Assembly (NCBI GenBank): GCA_024509875.1
Contig: JAMPIV010019093.1
Coordinates: 423,501-487,500, forward strand
DNA: 64,000 nucleotides
Source: Oreohelix idahoensis
Lineage: Eukaryota > Mollusca > Gastropoda > Stylommatophora > Oreohelicidae
Direction of reading: 5' to 3'
Part shown: positions 41,013 through 51,947 of the stretch, in pieces
How positions within the stretch are numbered: the first letter of the stretch is position 1
Layout: each line of letters begins with the position of its first letter
The notes under the pieces: model-generated
Seen by the model: only the letters and a program-made list of their open reading frames with translations
Database searches by the model: none
What the model was told of the DNA's origin: nothing
Made by a program: the position numbers and the translations under genes

Positions 41013-41555
41013 CGTCCTGATAGATGAGTGGTTCAAGCTTTATAATGCCAGATGTTTTTGCCAGTCATTTCCAGTTTATATGATGTCCTTGATCCTCGTC
41101 CATTTGACTGTAACTGTTGATGTCACTGTGTATCGTAAATAAATGGTTGAAAAGTTCCAGCAGTTGCAACAATTACTGACTACTGCATGTGAGTGAGTGG
41201 GTGCATTGTTTACCTGTCAAAGAGCCTTTACGCATTCGTGTCTTCTCACACCCACATCACTTATCAACCCACACAAACTTCGAGTACTTCACATTCAAGA
41301 GATGTATGATGTCTGAATGTCAACATGACACCCTGTTAGCGCCTCAACGCCTGGTGAGCTAATCATGCACAACAACACTGTTTGGCACAGGTCGTACTGA
41401 CTACGCACGCACAGAAACCTACAGTAACACCGTGCAGGAACATTGGGGTAGATCGTACAGCCTTCAACATTCTAGTGGCGCATCAACACATCCATACAAT
41501 AACAGTACACAGAAAAGATATCGTTACATTCCTGGTGGTCATGAAATAGGACTGT
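41013..41555. other. Spacer, nothing recognised
   Basis: No ORF, repeat or regulatory element could be supported. Confidence 0.4.
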
Positions 41556-43165
41556 TACAGGCTGTAACGTAGGTTTTTTCTTGTCTTTTGTCCTAGTAAC
41601 ATAGGTTTTCCTTGTCTTTTGTTCTAGTAACAACATAGGTTTTTTCTAGCCTTTTGTTCTAGTAACATAGGTTATTTTCATGTCTTTTGTTCTAGTAACA
41701 TAGGTTATTTTCATGTCTTTTGTTTTATTAACATAGGTTATTTTCATGTCTTTTGTTCTAGTAACATAGGTTATTTTCATGTCTTTTGTTCTGGTAACAT
41801 AGGTTATTTTCATGTCTTTTGTTCTGATGCAACTGAAGGAATATGCCTTCACACTAGGTCAGATGGCCGTCTGTTTAATCTTTCAAGGCTGAAGGCAAAA
41901 ACAAAAATCAGAATGGTCACTATAAGAGACTTGTTATTCTCTGATGATGCTGCAGTCGTCACTCAAAGTCAACAGGAGCTTCAGAGCTTGACGAATCGCT
42001 TCACCCAAGCATGCAAGGACTTTGGCATCACAATAAGTCTAAAGGAAACAAATGTGCTGAGTCAGAATGTGGATGTTGCGCCCGTTATCACTATCAATAA
42101 CAATGAATTGGCAGTGGTGCACCACTTCACATACCTGGGGTCTGCCATCAATGACAAACTCTCTCTGGACACAGAAATTGACAGCCACATAGGCAAAGCT
42201 GCAGCTACCTTTGCCGCCTCACAACACGTGTTTGGGGAAACTCCAAACTCACAACGAAGACCAAAGCTGCAGTATATCACGCCTGCATCACCAGCACACT
42301 GCTATATGGCAGCGAGACATGGACAACCTATGCTAAGCAAGAAAGAAGGCCCCATACCTTCCATCTACGTTGTCTACGCCACATCCTCGGTATTTTGTGG
42401 AAAGTCAAAGTGACAAATGTCAAGGTGTTGTCATGTGCTGGCCTTCAGAGCATGTACACACTGCTTAAACAGCACAGACCATGCTGGTTGGCCATGTCCG
42501 CCGCATGGAAGATGGTCGCATGCCAAAATATATCTTCTACATAAAACTGGCAGATGGCAAAAGAACAGTTGTGCGACCGCAGCTGAGATTCAGAGATGTA
42601 TGCAAGAGAGCACTGGACATAAATCTAGCAACCTGGGAGGATGAAGCTGCCAATCGCACCAAGTGGCAATTCTGTCTACGGCACCACCTCAGATTGAGCG
42701 AAAAGAAGCTCTCACAATAAGCAGAAGAGAGGAGAAAACGTCGAAAGGAACACCAGGAAAATAAGCAACTGAGGGCTGTCACCTCAGGGGTGCATTCCCA
42801 TAGTCAGTTATAACAGAAGGGGCTATTATTATTATTGTCCTAGTAAGAACATAGGCTTTTATCTTGTCTTTTGTTGTAGTAAGAACATAGGTTATTTCTT
42901 GTCTTTTGTCCTAGTAAGAACATAGGTTTTTTCTTGTCTTTTGTTCTAGTAAGAACATAAGTTTTTTCCTTGTCTTTTGTTCTCTTAACATAGGTTTTTT
43001 TCTTGTCTTATGTCCTAGTAAGAACATATGTTTTTCTTGTCTTTTGTCCTAGTAAGAACATTGGTTTGTTCTTGTCTTTTGTTCTATTAATGTAGGTTTT
43101 TTTCTTGTCTTTTGTCCTAGTAAGAACATTGGTTTTTTTCTTGTCTTTTGTTCCATAGTTAGACT
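41556..43165. repeat. 33-35-bp minisatellite split by LINE E
   Basis: Left block (to 41825): units of TAGTAACATAGGTTATTTTC plus ATGTCTTTTGTTC, 33 bp, which read on the minus strand as a repeated TRTKDMKITYV. Right block (from 42837): about 35-bp units TAGTAAGAACATAGGTTTTT plus TCTTGTCTTTTGTCC. The two blocks share the core but differ in the AGAAC insertion. Confidence 0.9.
41826..42836 (+). mobile_element. LINE E, 3' half, inside the minisatellite
   Basis: Open to 42413 with the RT active-site block RDLLFSDDAAVVTQSQQELQ (FADD changed to FSDD) and VHHFTYLGSAINDKLSLDTE. Another frame continues 'LLYGSETWTTYAKQERR', RCLRHILGILWKVKVTNVKV, MLVGHVRRMEDGRMPKYIFY and 'GRP.LRFRDVCKRALDIN'. It ends in an ATTATTATTATT tail. 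No RNase H; RTE-like. At least two frameshifts. Target duplication is unclear because the target is itself repetitive. Confidence 0.88.
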
Positions 43166-43840
43166 GTTAAGAGCTGCATAAAACTACAACTGATATTTTG
43201 CAGTGATGGTTTTATAACACAGAGCGCTCTAATTAAACTGATGGAAGGATGGTGATGTATGCAAGTTGTGAAGGGTGATGTGTGGGTAGTTACAGGGTCT
43301 TCTGACGTGTTTTGGACAAGAGCGGATGTGTCCATGTCAGAGTTCTGTGTTATACGTCTGACGAAGACAAATGATATTTTATTGTCTTTGATTATAACCG
43401 ATGAAAGTGTACATCTATTGGAGGTTTTTTAGAGCCTGTGTCTGAGACAAGAGTGGAGGTATTCCCGCTAGTGTGAATCCTATGATATATGTCTGTGGAA
43501 GGCAAGTGATCTTTGATTGCCATGCACTGGGACAGGAGAAAGCTTGTGATTAATTGAAAGTATATATGTAATAGACAAGGGATCAAGCATACATTTGACA
43601 TGCAGCATATATTGTGAATAAATATATTATGGAGCATCTGGATACCTTCCAGTTATAATTATTGACGTTTATTTATGTTGGAGTTGTCACTCCCTCATTC
43701 ACACTCCCTCATTGTAGCGAATCATACTCGAGTCAAGGTCTTGTTAAACAAAAATAATTTTGCCTACTAACTTCTCAGTAATATTATCAGTGCCATGAAA
43801 GCGACAAGTTTCCAACAAAGACATATTACTTTTCTCTTCT

Positions 43841-43841
<1 letters not shown>
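43166..43841. other. Non-coding, nothing recognised
   Basis: Between the minisatellite and the poly-C tract; no supported feature. Confidence 0.4.

Positions 43842-43887
<46 letters not shown>
43842..43887. repeat. Poly-C tract, 46 bp
   Basis: Uninterrupted run of C on the + strand (poly-G on the minus strand), inside the proposed last intron, about 115 bp before the tentative acceptor. Length may be imprecise in an assembly. Confidence 0.95.
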
Positions 43888-44003
43888 ATCATCCCACAGA
43901 AAGTATAGCACACCACAGCAAAGTGAGATGTATAACACAGTGATTTCAAGACACATTGACATTATATTTTCATATGTGCTTTACTATCTTTGTTCTGTTC
44001 CAG

Positions 44004-44012
44004 CACCCATAA
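44004..44012 (+). CDS. Tentative last nucleobindin exon (coding part)
   Basis: A good acceptor (TTTGTTCTGTTCCAG) at 43989-44003 followed in phase 0 by CACCCATAA, giving His-Pro-stop. All other junctions of this gene are phase 0, and a polyadenylation signal AATAAA follows at 44159. This would end the protein two residues after the Q-rich coil. Alternatively the exon could be false: read-through of the 29447 donor, or an exon further downstream. No homology can support two residues, so this rests only on splice-site quality and phase. Confidence 0.35.
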   Translation, partial: HP

Positions 44013-44158
44013 TGAATATTCACCCGTACCATGGACATAACAGTAGCAGCAGTCACGCACTCTTTCAGCTACCTTCCACCTGATACTGCCTTACAAGGAA
44101 AAGATCCTTAAAATTAAATGGATAAATTTTATTAGTGGTAAGTCATGGAATTTTATGA

Positions 44159-44164
44159 AATAAA
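44159..44164 (+). terminator. Candidate polyadenylation signal
   Basis: AATAAA about 150 bp after the proposed stop codon. Other AATAAA motifs are common in this AT-rich region, so this is only consistent with a gene end here. Confidence 0.3.
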
Positions 44165-44179
44165 TTTTGGATGAGCTTA

Positions 44180-45170
44180 AATTCTGTAGCTCATAGTCTG
44201 ATAAATGTTAGCTTTGTATTTGAAATTTATCCTTTCACATCTATTGGCAGACGTGAACACATCAAACTTATTTATTATGCTGTTGTAATGTTAAGTTTCC
44301 TATATTATTCTGTTTATTGTTTATATAAAGTTAATTTTTCCAAATTACGCCATTTCATGTGTAAGTTAAATTCATTATTTATTGTTTATCGATTTGTGTC
44401 TCTCTCTTCCCTGTAGTTTTATCAATACCCCAGCCCTTATGTTGGTTTTGTTCCTTTGGATACACAAACAACATTTCTTATGGATGGGAAACACTAGTTT
44501 CAGACTGTAACCCTCAAATTTTGCCATTTTAGCAGAAACGTAAAGAATCAATATAGTCAGCTCTCAGTATCATTGACTAATAGTGGGAAAGTTGGTGTCT
44601 ACAGTTGCCAGTTGTTGATAAATTCCAAATGACTAAGAGGGAACATGGCAAAAAAAATGCAGTTAACAAAATAAGTGCAATAAAGTGGAAAACACAAGAA
44701 GTACAATACTGCACAGTGTTGTAAAATATGCCAGTCTTGTAAATTAAAGAAAATAAAATAAAAATGTATTTAACTTCTAGGGGAAGTCTAGCATATATAT
44801 ATATGCTATGACTAGTGGTGGTGACTCTGTGAAGTATTTTATTCAGTCTTACAACTTATTTTGACCATGAAACCCCAAATCCGTTTTAAGAAGGGGTCTG
44901 TCACATCAAGGTTTGGCCGTTTCTGAACAGATGAATAAGATTATGAACAATAATGTTAATATGGTGTCCGAATATTTGATTACTTAGAATATTTTTAAGC
45001 TGTTTAGGCGCAGGGCAAGGACATGCAGACGATGTTATTTGTATGTTGATAATGTTGTTTGGACAGTAAAATCATGTAGTATGGCGAGTCAGCAAGAAGT
45101 ATCTGTGAAACTCTTACATGTATCGCAGGTGTAAAGTAGATAAAGTTAGAGGCTTGGACAAGTATATGTA
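44180..45170. other. AT-rich intergenic stretch
   Basis: No gene recognised; ORFs are short and AT-driven. Confidence 0.45.
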
Positions 45171-45336
45171 CAGAGCTGTCTGGATAAGAGGAAGCAGCTT
45201 GGGCCATCTAAAATACTTCGGCTTATCCAAAATTCTGCTTATCAGGAGTTTCTACCCAAGAAGACTTCTGGCAAAATGGCTTCAACTTAACCGAAATTCG
45301 TCATAAACGAGTTTCGCTTATCCGGACTGCACTTTA
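45171..45336. mobile_element. Small MITE, pogo/Tigger-like ends
   Basis: Imperfect terminal inverted repeats: left GCTGTCTGGATAAGAGGAA, right (reverse complement) GCAGTCCGGATAAGCGAAA. The interior contains further CTTATCC-type motifs, typical of pogo-related MITEs. About 165 bp; the target duplication is not clear. Confidence 0.55.
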
Positions 45337-45974
45337 TATAATTAAGGGTATAGAAGGCAAGAGAGTTTTTCATTGCATTGGAAAGAAGCAAAGTCCTGTA
45401 GATACATCATATAGGAAACCCTCATCCCCCACACAGATTTCATAACATTGTGTATAGAAAGTGATACATGTTAAAACTGAATAAAACTGGTCTTACTTTT
45501 TTTTTTTTTTTTAATTGAACAAAATATGTCCATATAAAAATTTTTAAGACTGTGCAGTCACGTTTTTAGTCTTGTACTGATGCTTACTTTTAAGTTGTAT
45601 TATTGTTGTACTACTAATGCACAAATTATGTTTTTTATGACGACCCTGCACAGCAATGCTCTGTGTATTATGATTTATTCCTCCACTAATAATGGCGGAT
45701 GTCCACTTCAGACATTTTACTACTGAGGTTTAGGGTAATTTTGTTTGTTTTTTGTTTGTTTATATTCTGTTTTTATGTTTGATTTTTTTACAGCTTTTCT
45801 TTGTTTGGTTTTGACTTGCTACTTCTTGTGGGCTTATGTGAAGTATTACAGTACCAAGCTTTAAATATCCAATGTGGCTAAAGATAAAATTAAAATATTC
45901 ATAATTTTTCAGTGTCAGTTTACAAATAAGATAGCATCATCTTAGAATAGCTCCATATAGTTTCTGGAGTCCTA
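45337..45974. other. Non-coding, nothing recognised
   Basis: AT-rich with a poly-T tract near 45499; no supported feature. Confidence 0.4.
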
Positions 45975-47552
45975 GAAGAAACAAAGAAACATTAGGATTA
46001 CTGTTCCCTGAGACATGTTCCAAGGAGACAGAGAAACATTAGGATTACTGTTCCCTGAGGAATGTTCTGAGGAGACATTAGGATTACTGTTCCCTGAGGC
46101 ATGTTTGATGGAGACAAAGAAACATTAGGATTACTGTTCCCTGAGGCATGTTTGAGGGAGACAAAGAAACATTAGGATTACTGTTCCCTGAGGCATGTTT
46201 GAGGGAGACAGAGAAACATTAGGATTACTGTTCCCTGAGGAATGTTCTGAGGAGACATTTGGATTACTGTTCCCTGGAGGCATGTTTGAGGGAGACAAAG
46301 AAACATTAGGATTACTGTTCCCTGAGGCATGTTTGAGGGAGACAAAGAAACATTAGGATTACTGTTCCCTGAGGCATGTTTGAGGGAGACAAAAAGAAAC
46401 ATTAGGATTACTGTTCCCTGAGGCATGTTTGAGGGAGACAAAGAAACATTAGGATTACTGTTCCCTGAGGCATGTTTGAGGGAGACAAAGAAACATTAGG
46501 ATTACTGTTCCCTGAGGCATGTTTGAGGGAGACAAAGAAACATTAGGATTACTGTTCCCTGAGGCATGTTTGAGGGAGACAAAGAAACATTAGGATTACT
46601 GTTCCCTGAGGCATGTTTGAGGGAGACAAAGAAACATTAGGATTACTGTTCCCTGAGGCATGTTTGAGGGAGACAAAGAAACATTAGGATTACTGTTCCC
46701 TGAGGCATGTTTGAGGGAGACAAAGAAACATTAGGATTACTGTTCCCTGAGGCATGTTTGAGGGAGACAGAAACATTAGGATTACTGTTCCCTGAGGAAT
46801 GTTCTGAGGAGACATTAGGATTACTGTTCCCTGAGGCATGTTTGAGGGAGACAAAGAAACATTAGGATTACTGTTCCCTGAGGCATGTTTGAGGGAGACA
46901 AAGAAACATTAGGATTACTGTTCCCTGAGGCATGTTTGAGGGAGACAAAGAAACATTAGGATTACTGTTCCCAGAGGCATGTTTGAGGGAGACAAAGAAA
47001 CATTAGGATTACTGTTCCCTAAGGAATGTTCTGAGGAGACATTAGGATTACTGTTCCCTGAGACATGTTTGAGGGAGACAAAGAAACATTAGGATTACTG
47101 TTCCCTGAGGAATGTTCTGAGGAGACATCAGGATTACTGTTCCCTGAGACATGTTTGAGGGAGACAAAGAAACATTAGGATTACTGTTCCCTGAGGCATG
47201 TTTGAGTGAGACAAAGAAACATTAGGATTACTGTTCCCTGAGGCATGTTTGATGGAGACAAAGAAACATTAGGATTACTGTTCCCTGAGGAATGTTCTGA
47301 GGAGACATTAGGATTACTGTTCCCTGAGACATGTTTGAGGGAGACAAAGAAACATTAGGATTACTGTTCCCTGAGGCTTGTTTGATGGAGACAAAGAAAC
47401 ATTAGGATTACTGTTCCCTGAGGAATGTTCTGAGGAGACATTAGGATTACTGTTCCCTGAGACATGTTTGATGGAGACAAAGAAACATTAGGATTACTGT
47501 TCCCTGAGGGATGTTCTGAGGAGACATTAGGATTACTGTTCCCTAAGACATG
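45975..47552. repeat. Minisatellite with 47-bp and 39-bp unit types, ~35 units
   Basis: Long unit: GAGGCATGTTTGAGGGAGAC plus AAAGAAACATTAGGATTACT plus GTTCCCT. Short unit: GAGGAATGTTCTGAGGAGAC plus ATTAGGATTACTGTTCCCT, lacking AAAGAAAC. The middle has a run of about twelve long units. The right third alternates long and short units, which indicates higher-order expansion. Confidence 0.96.
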
Positions 47553-47554
47553 TC

Positions 47555-47700
47555 ATAAGAAGCAGCTAATATGAGATTGTGCATGAGGCTGGCAACTTTG
47601 TCATGTAGAACATATTGCTACCGAAACAAGCGCACATGATGCAGACTTCTCAGCCAGGAATCCAGCTACAGTGTTGGCTCCATGGCCCATAAGTAATGAA
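47555..47700. repeat. Dispersed repeat shared with 38755-38960
   Basis: See 38755-38960; borders the minisatellite directly. Confidence 0.6.
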
Positions 47701-47752
47701 AAGGAAACAGAAAGGTAATTCTAGAATATGATATTTAACTTTGTCAAATTAA

Positions 47753-48437
47753 CACATTAACTACTGAACTGGAAAACACGCTGTTGCGTAATTAAATTTT
47801 GTTCCCATTTTCACCATGTAGGTGTATGCACAAATTAAGCTGTAGTTTTTGTAATTGCTTACAGATTTTTATGAATTATACGTCATTTTAAAGATAAATG
47901 AATGTACTTTTACAACATGCTGAAAAACATTATGTTTACAGATATGGTAAATATTAATAATAATATTCATTGATTGAAAGACAAACAAAGTTTCAATTTT
48001 TTTTTTAAATTATCAACTAACCAACATGTTGCTTATTTCTAAGGCAGCTAATGCCTTTCTGTAGGTGATTATTGCGTAGTATTTCCAATTACAAGAGTAA
48101 CAAGCCCAAGGACAGACATACTGACTATTATTTACACTATCGGTAGCTTACATTATCACACCTACACTACTTCCATAAACAGTTTTACACGATTTGGTAA
48201 CTAACCCAAAACACTGAAAAATATGAACATATTATCAATTTTCCTGTGTTCTACAACAACCATGCTTTGGGAATTTGTTTTCCGGTGGCAACTTAAAATC
48301 TCGAACCAGATCAGAAAGTGTTTCAGTACATTTTTCATTCGTTTTATTACTAAACATAGATCAACGCTCTGAGCGGCTTGCGGTCCAAATGATAGGATTT
48401 CATAAGCCAGTCCCACCGGCTTGCGGTAGTTAATGTG
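47753..48437. mobile_element. piggyBac-type MITE, 685 bp
   Basis: TTAA at 47749-47752 and 48438-48441. The ends are inverted repeats: left CACATTAACTACTG, reverse complement of right CACATTAACTACCG. TTAA duplication plus such short ends is the piggyBac signature. No transposase sequence remains inside. Confidence 0.78.
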
Positions 48438-48441
48438 TTAA

Positions 48442-49266
48442 GTTTATCTGCCACCAGAAGAATTGTATATGTGTTTGTGTGTGCAGTGTAATGTCCACAA
48501 GATAACTCACAAGTCATTAGCAGGTCTCTTCTTTTTGTCTACAAGTTGTTTTACAAGGACATCTCACGTTGACATTTTTGTTCCGCCCCCTCTTCCACTC
48601 CACCCCCACTTTTCTAGTTCATAGATCAGATTTATTAGTTCTGTTGTTATCATGCCATATCGCTGTTTCTTTTTGTCTTTATATACTCTAATGATAAAAC
48701 ACTTCTGAAAGAACATTTTTGTTTTGTTTTCTCATAGTTATCATATGGACATACATTTAACACTAGTTTATTTGCTTTTTAAATTTATTTTACTTTTGTT
48801 AAACAGCTTCTAACTTGACAATGCTGGCATTTCTGTTATGAGAAGAAGCTTTTTCTTCTATAGCTTTGATGTTGAATTTTGTTGACATTCTATTTTATAT
48901 AGATTTCTGAACCAGACTTCTTTTTTCTTCCATCTGACAAGTCAAAGAAATGTGATCATGCTTTTGTTTCCATATTTAAGTATATTTTTGTTTATGTGTA
49001 CAGAAAGTGTGAATACAATTATAACATTTATTTGCTACTATATGATTGGTGATTGGTTTATATATGTATATTAAGTACTTGCTAAGTGAGCCCCTTTATT
49101 TTGCTCAGTAAAGTCAGTATCTGTCTTGAACCTCAAGGGCCTGTTTAAAGTGTTTAAGTAAACGGCTGTCTTAAAGTCGACAAATCTATTTTCACTTAAA
49201 TACTGATTTGAAAGAGAAAGACCTGTTAAAACTTCATGCTGAAATATTGCAATATCAGGGTATATC
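48442..49266. other. Intergenic, nothing recognised
   Basis: T-rich DNA without supported features. Confidence 0.4.
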
Positions 49267-49396
49267 CCGTATATACTCGTATAGGTCGATCTGACTATAA
49301 GTCGACCCCTAGACATAAGGATTCAAAAAGCTTCCAAAATGAATGACCCAATTTCAAGTCAATTAAATTTCTCAACTTATCCTCGAGTATATACGG
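49267..49396. mobile_element. Palindromic MITE, 130 bp
   Basis: Ends CCGTATATACTCG and CGAGTATATACGG are exact inverted repeats, with sub-terminal AGTCGACC-like motifs. This TIR type recurs in many animal genomes. Target duplication not resolved. Confidence 0.75.
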
Positions 49397-50180
49397 TAAT
49401 TTATATTTACATAATTCTTGAGAATTTGACCCAGATCATAGGTCTTTTCTATTTGGACACCCGCCCTAATATAACCGATGGACTCTGTGTCTAGGTTGAA
49501 AGTGGCATGCCTCACCAAAAAAGGCAAAATGTTATTTATAAAAACAAACAAAAAACTCCATCTGGTATTGTTTTGGTTCTTATGACAAAAAAAAGATGAG
49601 CGAGATAATTTTCATTGTATTTTAGCAGTTGCCCTGTTTTCTTGAGACTCACATGTGATGTTTTGTGAGAGCTGGTTTTTAGTCAAACGTATAACCCATT
49701 ATATTAAAATACTCAGGACTGCTGCTTTACACTGGTGGTAGTTACAATTGTCTTTTTAATATTTTTTTTAACATGTAACTTTGGGTTTGGGCTGCATTCC
49801 AGTGTGTAAAGTACTTGCAGTAAACTAGGTCAGATAAGGTCATTTCAACTCATTCTACCTAAGATGGGTTTCTTAACTCATGGACCTTGGTGGGTTCGTG
49901 AATGGATTCTAGGGGGTCTGGTGCACTTTACCTAAAATTAAAAATTTTTAGTTATGCTTTATGTGCAGTTTTTCAAAGAAGGGGTCCGCAGCCTTCATCT
50001 GATGATCAAAGGGGTCCACAGCCTTCATCTGACGATCAAAGGGGTCCATGTCATAAAAAGTATTAAGAAACTCTGATCTAAGAAGTAAAGCACATACAGT
50101 GAAGTGCACTTAACCGAAGTTGGACTTCATTCAAATATTTGAACATGTCCCTGCAATAGCTCTATTTGTGTATACTTCTT
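49397..50180. other. Intergenic; short direct duplication at 49979-50050
   Basis: GGGGTCC(G/A)CAGCCTTCATC followed by TGA(T/C)GATCAAA occurs twice in tandem (unit 34 bp), followed by a partial third copy. Nothing else supported. Confidence 0.55.
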
Positions 50181-50184
50181 TTTC

Positions 50185-50460
50185 TACGTACACTCTCAGA
50201 CATCTACTTGAATGTTTTCAAATAAAGCAGTAGTCAGTTTGAGGCTATTTGAATCTCTGTAGAGCTTTTCCAGGAATGGTACTGGTGTCGGCCATATGCG
50301 CTTGTGCTTTCTTTGTTCCGCATATGTTGGCCAACTTTGAAGCAGATGTTCGGCAGTCATGTTATCAGTACCACAGTTACACTGATCGGTAGTTCCAATC
50401 TTTAGCTTGTTGAATAGATGGTATCTCAATCTGTTGTGGGCAGGTAATCATTAAGCGGCA
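50185..50460 (-). mobile_element. LINE L copy 2, 3' end
   Basis: The minus-strand open stretch MRYHLFNKLKIGTTDQCNCG, MTAEHLLQSWPTYAEQRKHK, LKLTTALFENIQVDV is the cysteine-block C-terminus of RNase H-type LINEs (compare the end of LINE F and 5889-6170). 5'-truncated. Confidence 0.8.
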
Positions 50461-51688
50461 TACTTTGCACTGTTTCGTTAGGCTTGTGGCCCAGTGCAAG
50501 CTATTTCAACGGGCATTTATGTCGGGTTGCCTTCCTTAGCTTTTGACTGTCCCCAGCCTACCTGGAAGGCAGAAGTGTATACTAAAATATAGTTTTTAAT
50601 TCGAAGTTCGAATTAATGACAAAGCTTGTAACATGAAGTTGCTAACCCACCTTTTCCATTGACCTCTTAATTCAAAGTGCCGATCACTGTCACTTTTGGA
50701 AACCAACTTGAGTGCATGAAGGAAATGTACCAACTTGAGTGCACAAAGGAAATGTAAAATGCAAAGTTCAGTTGCATCAAGCTTGACTGATAAACACATT
50801 AACAAGCCTTCATAAGAGTTTCTGTAAAATTCTTTCAGCAATTGACAGATTCAACACATGAACCTTTTTCTCGAAAAGAATCAAAAGTTTATTTACGTTT
50901 GAGATTTTAATCCTTGCCTTCCTGTGCTGGGTTCTGACAATCACGTTAAATGTAGACCTTGTCATAACTGGTGGCAGATTTATTATGAGTACTGTATGTT
51001 TATATTTATTATAATTTGTGTAATACGTAATCTTGCTAAGTTTTTTTTTTAACTTAAAGAAGAATCACTACTTCCCATTTTTTTGAGAACCTCATGATGG
51101 AAGAATCTAATTTGGTTTCTTATTAAGCTAGATATTTTTATGTTTGTTTTTTGTTCCTTGGCACCCACGTTAAATGAGGAAATAGGTTAGGATTCCATTT
51201 TTGAGAGAACTGGTTAACTCTTTACCAGTGATGTTTTCTTACACAGAGTCCACAAGCTGCCAGAAAGTTGCATTTCCATTTGTGAAGGTTTTTTCTAGAG
51301 CTATTTTTTTCCTATGTTGTATTGCATTTATTATGAGCATGGAAAACAAATGTTATTATTTAAAAAAAAAAAAATTTTAATCAAACATATGATTTAATCA
51401 AATATTTTCAGTCAAAAGCTCAGTTGACATGTCAGTGGCAGAAACTAATTTGTTGCAAATTTAGAACAGTTTCACTAAGAAATGTTCATATAATTGGGTG
51501 TTTCCTTATGAATATTAAGCAGGCATGTTTTTGGTTGTTTAAACATATTTTTTAATGCTGTGATCTAGTCAGGATAGGGAGGAATGATGACTTATCTGTT
51601 AAAAAATTTGTATATGTTTCCTGTTAGATTCTTTTTTTTTATGACGCTGTTCAGGGTATAATTTATATTTTTATAAAACAAATATAAG
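50461..51688. other. Intergenic, nothing recognised
   Basis: AT-rich; no supported gene or repeat. Confidence 0.4.
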
Positions 51689-51947
51689 CCTCAAATCTTC
51701 AGGAGCTGGTGTGTATCTACTGTCCTGGTCATGCAGGGGTACATGGTAATGAGAGAGCTGACAGACTAGCTTCAAGCACCCATGGTGGGGGTCATTGGAT
51801 ATGGAGAAGGGAGAAATACTAAATACAATTAATGATCACCTGTTAGAGAATGACACTGGAATACATGAATCAACAAGGTTAAGATTGCTGAAATTTGGCA
51901 TCACGTGTAAGATTTGCAGGGATGGACATATGAGAGGATGCATCCGC
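51689..51947 (+). mobile_element. LINE K copy 3 fragment
   Basis: Matches 4905-5155: 'CTTCAGGAGCTGGTGTGTAT', the YCPGHAGVHGNE-like RNase H segment, and ATGAGAGGATGCATCC. Frame broken. The 3'-most part (AACAAT tail) is missing. Confidence 0.75.

Larger units (their letters stand above)
29447..44003 (+). other. Nucleobindin intron (tentative), 14.6 kb
   Basis: Donor GTAGGG at 29447; the acceptor at 44002-44003 is tentative. It contains a satellite, LINE C copies, a complete Gypsy element, a chimeric short retroposon and a split minisatellite. Confidence 0.45.

Noticed and set aside
41646..41852. Repeated TRTKDMKITYV ORF
   Set aside because: Open only because the 33-bp minisatellite unit is a multiple of three; no start context or homology.
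43744..43962. ORFs with long poly-Gly on the minus strand
   Set aside because: Produced by the poly-C tract; no other protein-like sequence.
46178..46441. Minus-strand ORF over the 47/39-bp array
   Set aside because: Repeat artefact.
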